Shown here piece by piece: positions 48,362 to 60,531 of a stretch of DNA of 64,000 bases; within the stretch, counting starts at the first letter, position 1, and each line of letters opens with the position of its first letter. Source of the DNA: Dasyornis broadbenti (taxonomy: Eukaryota > Chordata > Aves > Passeriformes > Dasyornithidae); contig VZRN01000237.1 of the NCBI GenBank assembly GCA_013397935.1, positions 415,176-479,175 on the forward strand, written 5' to 3'. Under the pieces are notes generated by a model. That model searched no databases. It was not told the origin of the DNA and saw nothing but the letters and a program-made list of their open reading frames with translations. The position numbers and the translations under genes are program-made.

Positions 48362-50024
48362 TTTATACCATCAAAGAAGAATTGGCAATAGAATGTGCAT
48401 GTTTTTCCAAAGGTGATGCTCATCATGAGGATACTGGAGTCCATTCCCCCCAGAACTCTACAATATCAGTAAAGTCCTTCTGAGTGGCACTACTTTGCTG
48501 CACTGGGATGGCAATTCACTAACACCCTGAGAGAGGGTACACCAGAGCATGAAATACACCCAGAACAAGAAGAACCTGTACTTGCACTCTGGCTATCTGT
48601 GGGTGGGAGAGATAAAATCTCCACCAGCTAAAAGGCGTTAGAGCAGTTGCTATTCAAATGTGTTTCATAAGATGTGCTTGACAACAAATTAATACTTATG
48701 GAATAAATACATTTCAAGCTGTAGACATTTCAAAGAAAAATCTTGTAAGATAATTTTATTTACTTATTGTTGTTTTTTGGTTTTCTTTCAACTGAGGTCA
48801 AATCTTTTAGCTTCTGAGTGTGTTTTGTCAACAGATGTCAAGGACAAGCTCTTCTTCCAGACACCTTGAGAAAGTTATTCACTCATGCTTTCTATAGCTA
48901 GTATTTATAAACAAAGGAGACAAATTAAATGAGTACTGTCTTTAGTAACTGAATGGAAGCAAACAAAATTATTTTGAAAAATGATTCTTTGATTTGCACA
49001 GCAGGTAAACAGCTCTAGAAAAAAAGTATGGATTGTTACCCAAACCATCATTCTCAGAAGCTTGAAAGAGTACATCTGTGCTTGAATACACACACTTAAG
49101 GACACAAAGATAGAAATACATGCAAAACTGCCATTGAATACTGATGTTTCTACCTAAGAGAAAACAAGTACTTCAGTAAAGTAATTGATGGTCCACAGAG
49201 ATAACTCACAAAGTAAACACAATTCTTAAAAACCTTTTTTCTGATCTTTAATAGAGTTTGAACCTTCCCAGCTTAGAAACAGAACTGTATGTATAAGGAC
49301 AAATTGAATTATTACACTTAGTCATACCTATCATATGACAATCCCTAAATACACCAAAATAAAATTAACAGAAAATTGGAATCGTCAGATGTTCTAAGAC
49401 TCTATTTATTATGATATCACTATATCATTAAGAAAAAGTATGCAACTAAATCTCCATATCAGCAACACAGATCTAACTGGAGTGTTAATACATCTAGCAA
49501 TTAATCATCTTGAAATAAATTAACCAGCTGCCAGTAAAAACAATTTGTATGAGATAATGCAAAACACTTTTGCCAGACTGCAACATTTATGCAAGCTCTT
49601 ATGACATTAGACATGATAATCGATTTCTGTGCTGAAATTGTTTGGCAAAACAAAACTCCAAATTACTAAGCATACTTTTAAGCCACCTTAGTGTTAATAA
49701 CAGGTATGAAGTAAGCACAGTTCTTTTTCCTTTCTCTAATTTTGTTTGGTTTGTATAAGCAGAACCAGAAGAAACATAAACATTCTCGAATTCCACAGAT
49801 AACTACACCATCACCAATCATAGCAAAGAAAAACAGATTCTAATTCAAATTAGTAACTTATATGGGGTATTAAAATAGCACAAGTTGCCAGTAAAGACTA
49901 GGCACTAGTGAGTTTTGTTTCTATATATATATATCTAGAAAACAAACTGAATAGAAAAGGAATATACTAGGGCATACATATTAAATAATGTCAGAAATTC
50001 TCTCTTAACATTTTTAAGCAGTTA

Positions 50025-50100
50025 AGAACAAAAAAAGAAAAAGAAAGAAAGAAGAACATAGAAAAAAACAAATTAAAAAAAAAAAAAATTAAAAAGAGAG
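50025..50100 (+). repeat. A-rich low-complexity tract
   Basis: An AAAG/AAAC-type purine-rich stretch ending in an A run and AAAGAGAG. Birds lack active L1, so this need not be a retroposon tail. Confidence 0.85.
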
Positions 50101-50751
50101 TGGGTTATTTAAAGTCTGTAGGTCCCCAAAGCCACTTCCCACAAATCAAAATCTTGGATCAAAATGATCATCTATTTACCTGAAAGGAAAATTTCTCTAA
50201 AAATTGTTCCAAACACAAGGCAGAGTCTGCATTCACTGAAACACACAAATAAAACCAGTTCAAACTGTCATGCATAACATGACATAAAAGTCCAGAATGA
50301 AGGAAGGTCAGAAACACGTCAAGAAAGGTACAGCAGCATGAGTTAAGGAAAAATATCAGGATAATATATTATCTGTGCCTAGCAAATGCAAATTATTTTG
50401 AAAGCACAGAACCAATTAAACTATGAAGTTTCAGTGACAATACAAGAAATGCTCTGTGTTTTTATCTGTAGAAAGACAATAAATTGTTAGCAAGAGTGTC
50501 TTACATAAAAAAATATGTATAGAAGAAATTAGTTTACATAAGAACATTCATAATACTTTTAACTTGGGCAAAGATACTCAGACTGGATTTTTTTCCTTGT
50601 GCTAAAAGCACTTTCAAGGACAAACAAACTGATGATTAAATTATTTCTTTTAGAAGATGACACCACAAATTATGTGCAGTTATACCGTATCATCCCAGTT
50701 GCATGTGTAGCCTAATCCTCTTCTGAAATTTTCTTGAAAACATTTTGATTT

Positions 50752-51117
50752 TGCATTGGGTTTGTGTGGCAAGGTTTTAGTAGCAGAAATGGCTACAAGG
50801 TGGCCTCTCTGAGAAACTGCCAGAAGCTTCTCCCATGTCTGACAGACACAATGCCATCCAAATCCAAAACAGATTTGCCACTGCCCAAGGCTGAGACCAT
50901 CAGCAACAGTGGTCTCACCTCCAGGGTAATTAGTTAAAAGAGGAAAAGAACGACCTGCACACCAGGAATTGCAGAGAGAGTAGTGAGAATATGTGTGAGG
51001 ACCAACAGATACCAAGGTCAGTAAAGAAGGAGGGGGAGGAGGTGCTCCAGGCGCCAGAGCAGAGATTCTCCTGCGGCCTGTGGTGAAGACCATTGTGAGA
51101 CCTCCAGCCAGGGCCAA
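50752..51117 (+). mobile_element. ERVL-type LTR, 5' portion, sense orientation
   Basis: TGCATTGGGTTTGTGTGGCA at 50752 is the sense 5' end of the avian LTR family whose reverse complement lies at 36424-37038. It continues through AGCTTCTCCCATGTCTGACA, AACAGTGGTCTCACC and GGAGGAGGTGCTCCAGGCGC to about 51117, where the 3' part is missing. The canonical TATTTAAG-like promoter site appears altered (TTAGTTAAAAG near 50931). Because only one end is present, no target-site duplication can be scored. The minus-strand 145-codon frame across it is an antisense shadow. Confidence 0.87.
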
Positions 51118-52049
51118 CCTAACACAGGTTTTTAACTGTATCTGTAGTGAACAATATTAAAAAGAAGGTTGTCATTGTGTTATCCAGTTGCTGAGGAATG
51201 CTGGACTTCACAGGCATTCTTAAGCCTGTTAAAAGCCTATGCAATGTATACACACACCAGCAGACTTCATTAGGCATGGCTTCTTTAATGAAGTGGAAAA
51301 ATAGCTGTCTTATATATTAGTTCCCAATAAGAAAATAAAATTATGTAAGATACTTAGTAAAAATAACTGAGTTTTTCAAAGATTTCAACAAGCATAACAA
51401 GCAAATAATTATGAGAAAAAATGAAAGGTTGTAAATCTATGAGTCTGGGAATTCTCAAGTCTCTGGTCTCAAAGAGAAGGCTAACTTTCTGTGCCTTCTT
51501 CTTTCACATTATTTTTCTGTATTATTAAGATTGTGGATTATTGCCTCTCCTCTGACTCTAAATGACTCTGACAAATGAAGTGCTAAGGTGTAAAGTACAC
51601 ACTGAGAAGCACTTCAGGTTCTCATAAAAACAGGCGAAGTCCTCCATGCAGCCTTTTGTGCATGTCATATAAAAGCTGTTCAATGCTATTTTCTCACCTC
51701 AAATAGATATAGCATCTCCATATCAGCTAAGAACTCTCAATAATTGATAGTGACTGTTTACAAACTCTGCTAAAGCTTCTGTATATATTTCTCTGATGGA
51801 AACATCTTACATCTGTACTATAAACCTGGCTATTTAGTATGAGCAATTAAACAGCCCATCAGTCTGCAACTGCCTCTCAGTAGCTGAATTTAGCCCCTAG
51901 GTACTTCACTGTGACAGGAAACACTCATGTAGAATCACTTATTCTTTCTTAGGTTACATGCAAAATAGAGAGAATTATACAGAATTCTTCAAATCAGAGG
52001 AGAAATACGTTGTAATTTTGGGGGGTTTTTGGTTGTTTTGGTTTTTGTT

Positions 52050-52100
<51 letters not shown>

Positions 52101-55100
52101 AGAGGGTTGAGAGTTATTTCATGGTTTCTGGCAGGTTAACTAACTTTTAAAGAGATTTTTATGAGCACACCTGGCTTTCAGGCAGGAAGGAAAAAATTTC
52201 ATTGATAGGAAAGGTGAAATTCTCATAGAGAAGTCACTTTGGTAAACAGTTGTTTTAAGGCAAATAACAGTGAAACGGGAAATAAAAAACCTCTATAGAA
52301 TTTCTATTATAACTATGTTTTCCTATATCAAAGTGCAAAATGATGCAGCCCTTGTCAATAAAATTATCCAGCATAGTCCAAAACAACCTTATGTTTCCTA
52401 AAGGCATTCCAAGATCTAGAATTTCAACAACTTTTTTTTTTCTTAAACAGGATATTAATAGTGTTTTGGACTGGAACTTTACTGTGTGAAGTAAAGTAGG
52501 ACAATAGAGACTTGACATGAAAGATTTTGTAATTCAACACTGCAGAACTGAGAAAGTTGAAGTAGGCCTGCCTTTCCCATTTGGATCATAGGAATTCAAA
52601 AATTATTTCACTGAAACACTAACTCTTAATTCCTTGGCTATTTCTATTATGTCATGTTCATAGATATGATGGAAAGTGAAATTACAGATTTTCCCTTTGT
52701 TTCTCATACTTGGATGCTTTCAGAAACAGGTTTATCTTATTTATCCAAAGTATTGTATACAGAAAAATAATGTAAATTGAGATAACCAAACTGTACATTT
52801 GATTTGCCTGTTTGATCAAAATTATTTGGATGGCAGTCACAAAGGATTCTTTGTTGTTGAATGGCCTATTTGATGATGAACAAACAGTAATCTGTGCATG
52901 CAGTTGCACACACACTTTAAATTAAATGAAAAGGAAATTTTTTCAGAATAGAATATATTTTCAAAAGCTTTCTGAGCATCTTAACTGGAACAGATAATGG
53001 TATAGCCTTGTAGACAAAACAAGTCTCTTTATGACAACATTTATGATAGTCATTGCATAAAAATTTAAACTAACCAAAAGCAATGCCTACAAGGAACTTT
53101 TGCCCTGTGGGTGGTATTTTAACAATTAATGTTCTGTAGAGGTAGGATTTCTCCAAAAGGCCACAAAGAAGGGTCTTGTATGACAAAGCATATTCTGGAA
53201 GAAATCTGTTTGCCCTTTAAGATTTGGTCTACTAAGGCTATGTGGAAATAAAATTCCTTCAACTTCTCCTTTCCTCTGAAAAAAGGCATCCTGGCAATTC
53301 ATACTTCTGTTAAAATAAAAGTCATGGTCCAGGAATGTGAAATCAATGGGGAAAAAACCCAACCAACCTCTGGATACACAGCTCCCATATTGAGAGACAG
53401 AAAGCACTGGAAGAAAATCCATAGAGAAATTACAAATATAGTTGTCATAATAGTATAGCAGAGTAAACAATTTCTCTGAACATTGCTGTATTCTTCATAA
53501 TAGTTGCCATTTATCTGATCATAATATGTAATAGTGGTATAGGTTCCTAAAAGTATCCTTGCATTCTAAACTCATATTTTATGTGTCTATAAACATATGT
53601 ATATACATATGTATGAATATATTTACATGAATAAGAACTGGAAAAAAGGCAATTATCATGTTCTAAATTCAGTATTTCTACCTGAGGCTGATAATAGTTC
53701 CAAATTTTCATCTTGACAGTCCTCATTTCTCTTTGTACCTTCCTCTTGTTTAGGTACACTTAAACCAGAGCTGAGAGATACCCAGGAATTGCAGGACTAA
53801 AGTGTAATTTACCAGCCTCTGAAATATCTTTTAAGCCCATAGTGTTTGGAGAGAACTCCAGGCAGATTCATTTTTGTGACAGTCTGGAAAGATTGGAGGT
53901 TCCTAGGGTTTTTGTGGAGAGTATAGACATGTCAGTTTAATTTAATCCCTACCACTTGAAAGTATTTTATTATATGCAGAAAGAATGGAGTCATGGAAAG
54001 GTTGCAATGCTTGCTTAAAATCATACAGAATTTCTGAAACAGCTACAAGTAGAAAGCTGATCTATTGAAGTCTCACAATTTGAATTGCAAGCCACATGTT
54101 CAATGTAAGAATGAAATATCTGACACTAATGCTACTCCTGATACTGAATATTATTGGCAGTGGATATTTCTTGAAACTAAAACTGTAATTTTATATTTCA
54201 AGCAAATAATTTAGTACACTAAATCAGAAAAGTCCTTACATAATATTAACATCAACATATAACATACACAGCTTAAGTTAGGCCAAATTTAATTTCTATT
54301 CTTGCTTCATTCCTTATTTTCTCCTCCTACTTTTATTGATATGAAAGCAAACTATTTGCTGTGGGAAAAGAAGTATTGCAACATGAAAGAAAATAACTAC
54401 ATATTTGGGAAACTGAAGAGACATACAGCTTTTTTCTTGATGGAGATAAAATTCTTCGTGCTCATTTTTGTAATGCAGCATGATATGCAATCATGCAGAA
54501 ATAAGAATATGTAGGTCCCATAGATTTCAGATTCAAAAAGGACATCTAAATTTTTAAAAAAGCAAAGTGAAACAGGGTTAAAAAAGGTATGTCGGTGGTT
54601 GGGTGCCATCCCTCCTAAAAGTAAATTGGGTAAATGTTTTTTTTTTTTTTTTTAAATTTCTTCACTCTTTCTTGATTAAATTACTGTATTTTAAAGTGCA
54701 AATAAAAACCAGCTCAAACAGTTGAGTTCAGACCCTGATGAACTCTGAGTACTCCACAGGTTGCTGGGGAAGAGAGAAAAAAGCATGGTTGTTTTCCTCC
54801 TGACCATTTACATTTCAGAACAAATACTGCCAAACAAACTGTTTCTCATCATTAGAAAGCAGCCTTCAAAAACATAGATAAGCAGCAGCATAAAAGAGAT
54901 TTTACAGTTCATTAATTGAACGAACTCTTATAATATCAGGTTTTTGCACAGAAACAAAATACATATAATTCTACATACACTTTACTAGAAAATATGCAAA
55001 GGCATATGATGACAAACATATGCATCAAGATAAAGAAATAAAGTAATGATTTTCTAAAATAGACAGCAATAACAGTTATACAAGACATTTATTAAGCTTT

Positions 55101-58070
55101 TTTTTTTTTTTTAAATTTACCTAGCATGGGAAAAAGAGGCAATCAACAGTGCTGGTATCTAAAGGCTCTCACCAAAAATGTTGTAAAAGTCCTCTAAGTA
55201 ATAACTGTTACATCACCCCAGGAAATTAAATTTTACACAAGTGAGCAGTGAAAAAAAGGAAATGAGAAAAATGTGCTCAAACCAAGAATAACCTCCAGGC
55301 TTCTTAGGTTAGTGTCCTATTTGCTCTTCTATGCCTGTGTTCCAAGGTTAGTAATCTGTCATTTTCCTTTTTCAACAATTAGGATACTTTCTTTGGATTT
55401 CCTCTGTCAATGCAATTATTTTCCATGAGAACAGTTATTAAAGGCAATGAAATTATTCTCTACATTATATTCAGGAAGTCACCTCTACTGACAGTAGGTT
55501 TTTATGAAAACAAGGGTTTCCTCTCTTAGCGTAAGTGATTGCTTTTTAAAAATAGCAGTTAATTAGAAAGGAAATTGCAAGTATAGCTATGCAAAAAGTA
55601 ATGTCAATAGCACAACTCAAAACAAATCTATGAGTTGAAACAAGCCTGATTCTGGTAAATAGATTTAATTGCAACTCGATCTGCTTTGTAAGTACTTAGC
55701 AGCTCTATATTTGGTAAACAGAAAAGGTTAATGCTATTTTGTTTTGTGTGTAAAACACAAACATTCAGGGCATTGGTTTACACCAGTCCATGTGTGGTTC
55801 CCATAGGAACTCATTATCCTCTAGAAATGACATAAAATGTTAATCTTGGATAAGTATAGGTCATGTGAAAACAGAAAATAAAAAGGAAGGAAGAATATAA
55901 AATAGTAGTTTTCAGATCTTTTTTGCTCAAATGGAATGTTCACTGAAGGTATACATGTCAGAGTTCATAACGTTTACAATGAAGGTGCTTCCTCCTGATG
56001 ATAGCATGCTCCTACCCGGACATCTGGGTAGTCCTCTCTTACTTTTTTACTGTGTTTCTTAATTTAATAAAATGGGAAAATGACTGGTTTTTTTTTTAAC
56101 CTCTTGGATCTTCACATTTCAATGGAAAACAGCCTTTGTAGTTAGAAAAAAAAAATTTAAAAAATTAACATTGTAAATCCTAATACATATCACTAATATG
56201 CCACATGACTAGCAAGTAAATATCTTTTATTTAAGATACAGATTCCCCACTTTTCTTAAACTTTTCCTTTGGCCTTTTATTAAGACCTTCTGGTGAAAAG
56301 TTTGGTGGACTATTTTATGATAGAAAGAAATATGAGTGAGAAACCATTTAAGGGAGAGTTATTCCTTCCTAAGCTACTGCTTAGGCACAACTTTCAATTG
56401 TCCTTCACTAATCATATCTGATAACACAGCTATAGTTTTAACATATATATTGCTCAAGAAAGAAGTACAAAGAAAATTTCTTAAGAGTTTCACAAACTAA
56501 AATAATTTATATTTTTTTCCTTTTTATAAACTCTTTCTTCAACCGCTTTTAATTTTGGAAAAACTGCAGAAACAGGCCAATCCTAGAGGAGCAAATTTTT
56601 TAGATAATTACATTTTGTCAGAATATTTTTTGAGGGATACTGCCACTGGGATATGCTTAAAAAAGGAAGGTAAAAGTACCTTTTAAAACTTAAGTGAAAA
56701 ATAAACTTTCATTTTGAACTTTCAATGTAACCTAAACCAAAAACCCATGAATATAATCTGAGCATTCAACATTTATAGCTTGAAGTTGCCATTAATAAAG
56801 GTAATGAGATTCCCTTTTTTTCTTTGACTGAAAATAATTTTTACCCTTGTTTTCAGAGAGGCAGATACATTCATCTCTATGTATGTGTCATGTCTGTCCA
56901 GAAGCTTAGAAGTTTGAAACAATGTTGGAAAACATAGAGATTAATTTATTATATTTCTATCCCTGAAAATAATCAGGTACAGAGATATTTAGGAAGTCCT
57001 GAGAAACCTATAAGACACAATCCAAAGGTAACCTACAGCAATGACTCACATCTGAGAGTGTTTACATAATGTCACATTATTTGGAAAACCTTGAAAGACA
57101 ACTTTTTCTGTGTGATAGAGCTGAGAAACCCGGAGAAAGAGATTCCTGCTATGTTTGTTTCAGATAATTCATCACTGGTAAAACAGGACCATGGCATATA
57201 GGTTTTGACACTGAGCTCTTCTTCATAACACTCCAGAGCTCCTCTGGAAAACCCAGACCTATATTCAAACTTTGTCTTTTCAGTTGACTTCCTCCCAGTG
57301 CACTTGAGAGCACTGAAGGAGAAGGGATGCTATGCAGTGCCTCTGTATAACAGCACATTTCCATTTCAGAAAGTCAGGAGAGCTTCTCCCTGTAGCTTCT
57401 TCCTCTGTACAAAAGGAGAGGAGTGGAGAAAGGGCGCACCTGCTTATTTTACATTTACTATAATATCTTTCCTTTAGGAAGGCAGAAACAGCCCACGGAA
57501 GCAGTAGAGGTGAAAGATTTCATAGAAGCTATGAAGTTTAAAACAAAAAAAAAGCTTTTCTCTGTTATCACCCCTCTCTGTTACCTCACAAAGTTGACTG
57601 AATATGTTACAGTAGTGAACTAATACAAATATAAGGATCGTTTTCTATACAGCCTAACAGCAAATACATCAAACCTTAATAACATGTAGCAGTGATATAT
57701 GAATTAGCAAGTATCACAGACTTTGGACTCAGGTTCTTACAGCAGTCCTTACCCTTTCTTTTTAAACTAGCATCTTATCTGTCTCAGCTACACAAAATAT
57801 ACATATAATAATGTGACAGTATTTTAGGTGATATAAAAAGTTTAATAAACACAAAACAAAATATGACCAAACACACCATCATTAAAATGCAAGATTTTGC
57901 TTTATCTGATTATTCCTTCCTGTGACATTTTAGATCACATTAAAAGAACTTACTTTTTCAAAATATCTATGAAGCCTGTGTAGTCATGTGCAAGAATATC
58001 TGCAGTGCATAGACAATTTATTTGAAGTCAGTTTCCCTAAGACTTTTAAGCTGTGTGATAAAGAAAGAAC
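51118..58070. other. unique AT-rich DNA; no gene seen
   Basis: Nearly 7 kb without a recognised repeat family apart from homopolymer runs (52051-52099, 54637-54652, 55098-55112). The minus-strand frame at 53126-53470 (114 codons) opens with TTG and matches no family I know. Confidence 0.5.
52021..52099. repeat. T/G-rich tract leading into a run of 49 T
   Basis: GGGGGTTTTTGG-type sequence passes into 49 consecutive T at 52051-52099, then GAGAGGG. It is the longest homopolymer in the window. Length is likely uncertain in any assembly. Confidence 0.95.
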
Positions 58071-58193
58071 CCCTTGTGGTATAACCCCAGCTGGCAACTT
58101 AGCACCATGCAGCTTCTCACTCACCCCTCTGACACAGCAGAGAGGAGAATTGGAAAAAAAAGAAGCAAAACTCACTGTTTGAGATAAGAACAG

Positions 58194-58199
58194 TTTAAT
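58194..58199 (-). terminator. ATTAAA polyadenylation signal of the 58-kb LTR
   Basis: Plus-strand TTTAAT reads ATTAAA in the LTR's sense direction, about 170 bp downstream of its TATA box. Confidence 0.55.
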
Positions 58200-58370
58200 A
58201 ATTGAACCAAAATAAAATAGAATAAGAATAAAATAAGAAAAATGAAAAAAAGAGAGGGAGAGAGAAATAAAATCCAAGAGAAACAAGGAATTGCTCATGC
58301 CCCTGGTCAGTGGACTGATGGTCAGCCTGTTCCTCAGCAGCAGTTGGCATCCCCTGGCCACCTCCCTCCA

Positions 58371-58379
58371 TTTTATATA
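58371..58379 (-). promoter_or_regulatory. TATA box of the 58-kb LTR
   Basis: Plus-strand TTTTATATA reads TATATAAAA in the LTR's sense direction. Confidence 0.7.
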
Positions 58380-58639
58380 TTGAGCATGGCCTTCTATAGT
58401 ATGGAATATCCCTTTTGCCACTTTGGACTGGTTGTCCTGGCTATGTTTCCTTTCCGCTTCTTGTGCATTTTCTTACTTGTAGAGCATGAAACATTGAAAA
58501 GTCCTTCACTTAGGGTAAGCACCACTTAGCAACAACCAAAACATCAGTGCGTTATCAACATCAGTCTCTATTGAATTCAAAAGACAGCACTATACCAGCT
58601 AGAAGGAAAATTGACTCTATTCCTGCCAAAACAAGGACA

Positions 58640-59000
58640 GAACTCTATCCTAAAAAATCTTTCAAACAGAATTTTGCAAGTTTTTGTCTAGACAAGGCAA
58701 GATCTTCAGTTTTTGAGGTGTTTACAAATAACCTCCTTGTGTTGTTCTTGTGTAACATGTTTCTAACAAGCTACAATTTTTGTACAGCATGTTGTAAAAG
58801 TGAAATATGTGAAAAAGAAAAGAACAACGACTAAGTAAGGAACTGCAGAGTTCTATAATACTCATAAAGAGTACAACAAGAAACTATCTGAATACTAGAC
58901 CAGAAGTTTGGGGTTTTTTCATTTTTCCAAGCATATATCACAATAAAGACTGCTATAATATTGTCACTTCAATAATCCTTGTCAGTTCCGCTGCATGATA
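58640..59000. other. unique AT-rich DNA between LTR and CR1
   Basis: Nothing recognised. The plus-strand frame that extends to 58834 starts inside the LTR and has no known domain. Confidence 0.5.
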
Positions 59001-59359
59001 TTTTGCTGAACAGTCCAAACTCTCTCAGCCTATCTTCAGAGCAGAGGTGCTCCAGCCCTCTGATCCTCTCAAAGATCCTTCTCTCAACTCGTTCAAGTGC
59101 ATTCTCATCCTTCTTATGTTGGGGACCTCAGAGCTGGATGCAGTGCTCTGGGTGGGGTCTCATTAGAGCAGAGGGGCAGAAACCCCTCCCTTGCCCTGCT
59201 GCCCACTCTGCTTTGGATGCAGCCCAGGACACAACTGGCCTTCTGGGCTGCAAGTACATATTGCTGGGTCATGTCCAACCTCTCATTCACCAGCACCCCC
59301 AAATCCTTCTTGTCTGGGCTGCTCTTGATCTGTTCATCCCCCAGCTTGTGCTGATACTG
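59001..59359 (-). mobile_element. CR1 LINE fragment lacking its 3' end
   Basis: GCTGAACAGTCCAAACTCTC, GAGGTGCTCCAGCCCTCTGA, GCAGTGCTCTGGGTGGGGTC, ATGCAGCCCAGGACACAACT and CACCAGCACCCCCAAATCCT run in the order of reverse-complemented CR1 ORF2. The minus-strand frame at 59114-59302 reads the typical serine-rich and SRAREGFLPLCS region. The 3' UTR is absent at the left edge. At the right edge, the element's 5' side, sequence passes straight into a palindrome at 59368. Confidence 0.9.
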
Positions 59360-59367
59360 GTGGTTTC

Positions 59368-59400
59368 AGTTTAAACTAAAACTTAGTTTTAGTTTAAACT
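59368..59400. repeat. perfect 33-nt palindrome, 16-bp arms and single-base centre
   Basis: The left arm AGTTTAAACTAAAACT (59368-59383), a central T, and the right arm AGTTTTAGTTTAAACT (59385-59400) are exact reverse complements. Each arm also contains the shorter palindrome AGTTTAAACT. It abuts the 5' truncation of the CR1 copy. Confidence 0.93.
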
Positions 59401-59731
59401 AAAAAGTAGCATGTTTTCAGATCACTGAAAAATGCATCTACATTTGTTTTGTCTTTAAAGAAAAAAGGTAATTAAAAGCAGGTTTGCTGTTGAGAGGTGG
59501 AAATCCGTGTTTTATGATTCTCTTATGAACTTGGAAGAGTAGTAGTTTTATTTTAGAACAATTTGGTTGCAATGAAAAGGAGATATGTGGCTGTTTTGGT
59601 TATTATCTATGGTAATATAGCAATATGAAAGACTAAAAATAACACTTAAGAAAATGCATAAGGAAAAGAAAGGATGAGAAAGAAAGGATAAGAGTAGAAA
59701 GATATCCCCAGCCTTGGATCCCACAACAAGG

Positions 59732-60531
59732 TGTTGGTCAAAGTAATGGTCATAGCCTTGATCCATCATGGATGGGGAAAGCCCCCAAAATATACAATTC
59801 AGTGGGTTAAGATATGTTCATATATACAGGTTCATGTGGGAACACGCAAGCTTCTTCCCTGGTGGGGGACTTTCACACTGTATTTTGCAAAAGACTGTGG
59901 ATCTGTTGCAACACTGTGGATTGCATGCAGTCCTCTGGTGGAAGGCCTCAGGAATCAGCCTGGGGGCACTTTGGGGGTCATTGATGGTTTATGGCCCCTC
60001 CTAAGACATGGCAGCTGCCTCTCATGTCAGCATAGTTGAGCCAGTTATGCCCCATCAGAAGGGATGCATACCCTCACTTATGGGTACCCTCAGGTGTGAA
60101 CGTGAATGTCCTGTCCTGTGGGAATGTGATCTTCACAGGGGAGGGGCTGGGTGGGCAGTTTTACGACTGAGTTGTGTAAAAGAGGACAATTGGCATGATA
60201 AAAAGCACTGTCTTGTCTCCACAGGATCTGCTTTCATCGACCTTGACCCTTATCTGGCTCAAAATCCAGAGCCTCCCATCGTGGGTTCTCAGCCCCTTGT
60301 CTTATTCAGACCAGAGGCTTGGCCCCTCCCACACCTAAAAATTCACTTCCTCCCCCTTGAGGTGTTGCAAACCCAGCCACAGCAGAGCACCCTGCTGCCT
60401 CCATAAATGGCCAAATGCTTGAGCCATTCACCATTAACATCTCTGTCTCTTATAATAACAACTCTAAATAGTTAACCAAATAAACTCCTTACAATGCAGG
60501 AATCTGCAACTGTTTGGCACTTCTTGTAACA
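59732..60531 (+). mobile_element. probable solo LTR of an endogenous retrovirus
   Basis: An 800-bp GC-richer block runs from a TGTTGG at 59732 to TTCTTGTAACA at 60531. It has a possible degenerate TATA-like site near 60175 (GTGTAAAAGAG) and AATAAA at 60479-60484, followed by 47 bases to the end, which suits an R-U5 end. A purine-rich stretch directly upstream (59664-59701) could be the remnant of a polypurine tract. The right terminus is more convincing than the left. Flanks (CAAGG on the left, GTGAA on the right) show no duplication. The 132-codon frame at 60008-60406 lies inside it and has no known domain. Confidence 0.5.
60479..60484 (+). terminator. AATAAA signal in the 60-kb LTR-like block
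   Basis: AATAAA occurs 47 bases before the putative terminal CA, in line with an LTR polyadenylation signal. Confidence 0.5.

Larger units (their letters stand above)
45170..50750. other. unique AT-rich DNA; no gene seen
   Basis: Small repeats only: a triplicated unit at 45271-45328, a repeated inverted unit at 48300-48361 and an A-rich patch at 50025-50100. The minus-strand ATG frame at 47341-47679 (112 codons) has no recognisable domain, and no splice or promoter context supports it. Confidence 0.5.
58075..58639 (-). mobile_element. solo LTR of an avian endogenous retrovirus
   Basis: The plus-strand start TGTGGTATAACCCCAGCTGG and end CTGCCAAAACAAGGACA are the two termini of a common avian LTR in reverse orientation (sense start TGTCCTTG, sense end ACCACA). 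In the sense direction TATATAAAA lies at 58379-58371 and an ATTAAA polyadenylation variant at 58199-58194, the correct order for U3-R-U5. TG...CA ends are intact at 565 bp. The flanks (CCCCT on the left, GAACT on the right) do not give a clear duplication, so the site has decayed or was altered. The long minus-strand frame across it is not retroviral coding sequence. Confidence 0.87.

Noticed and set aside
50680..51117. 145-codon minus-strand frame as a gene
   Set aside because: It runs antisense through the 5' part of an ERVL-type LTR and shows no conserved domain.
57984..58421. 145-codon minus-strand frame as a retroviral gene
   Set aside because: It lies across an LTR and its flank, starts upstream of the LTR TATA position in the sense direction, and has no gag, pol or env motif.
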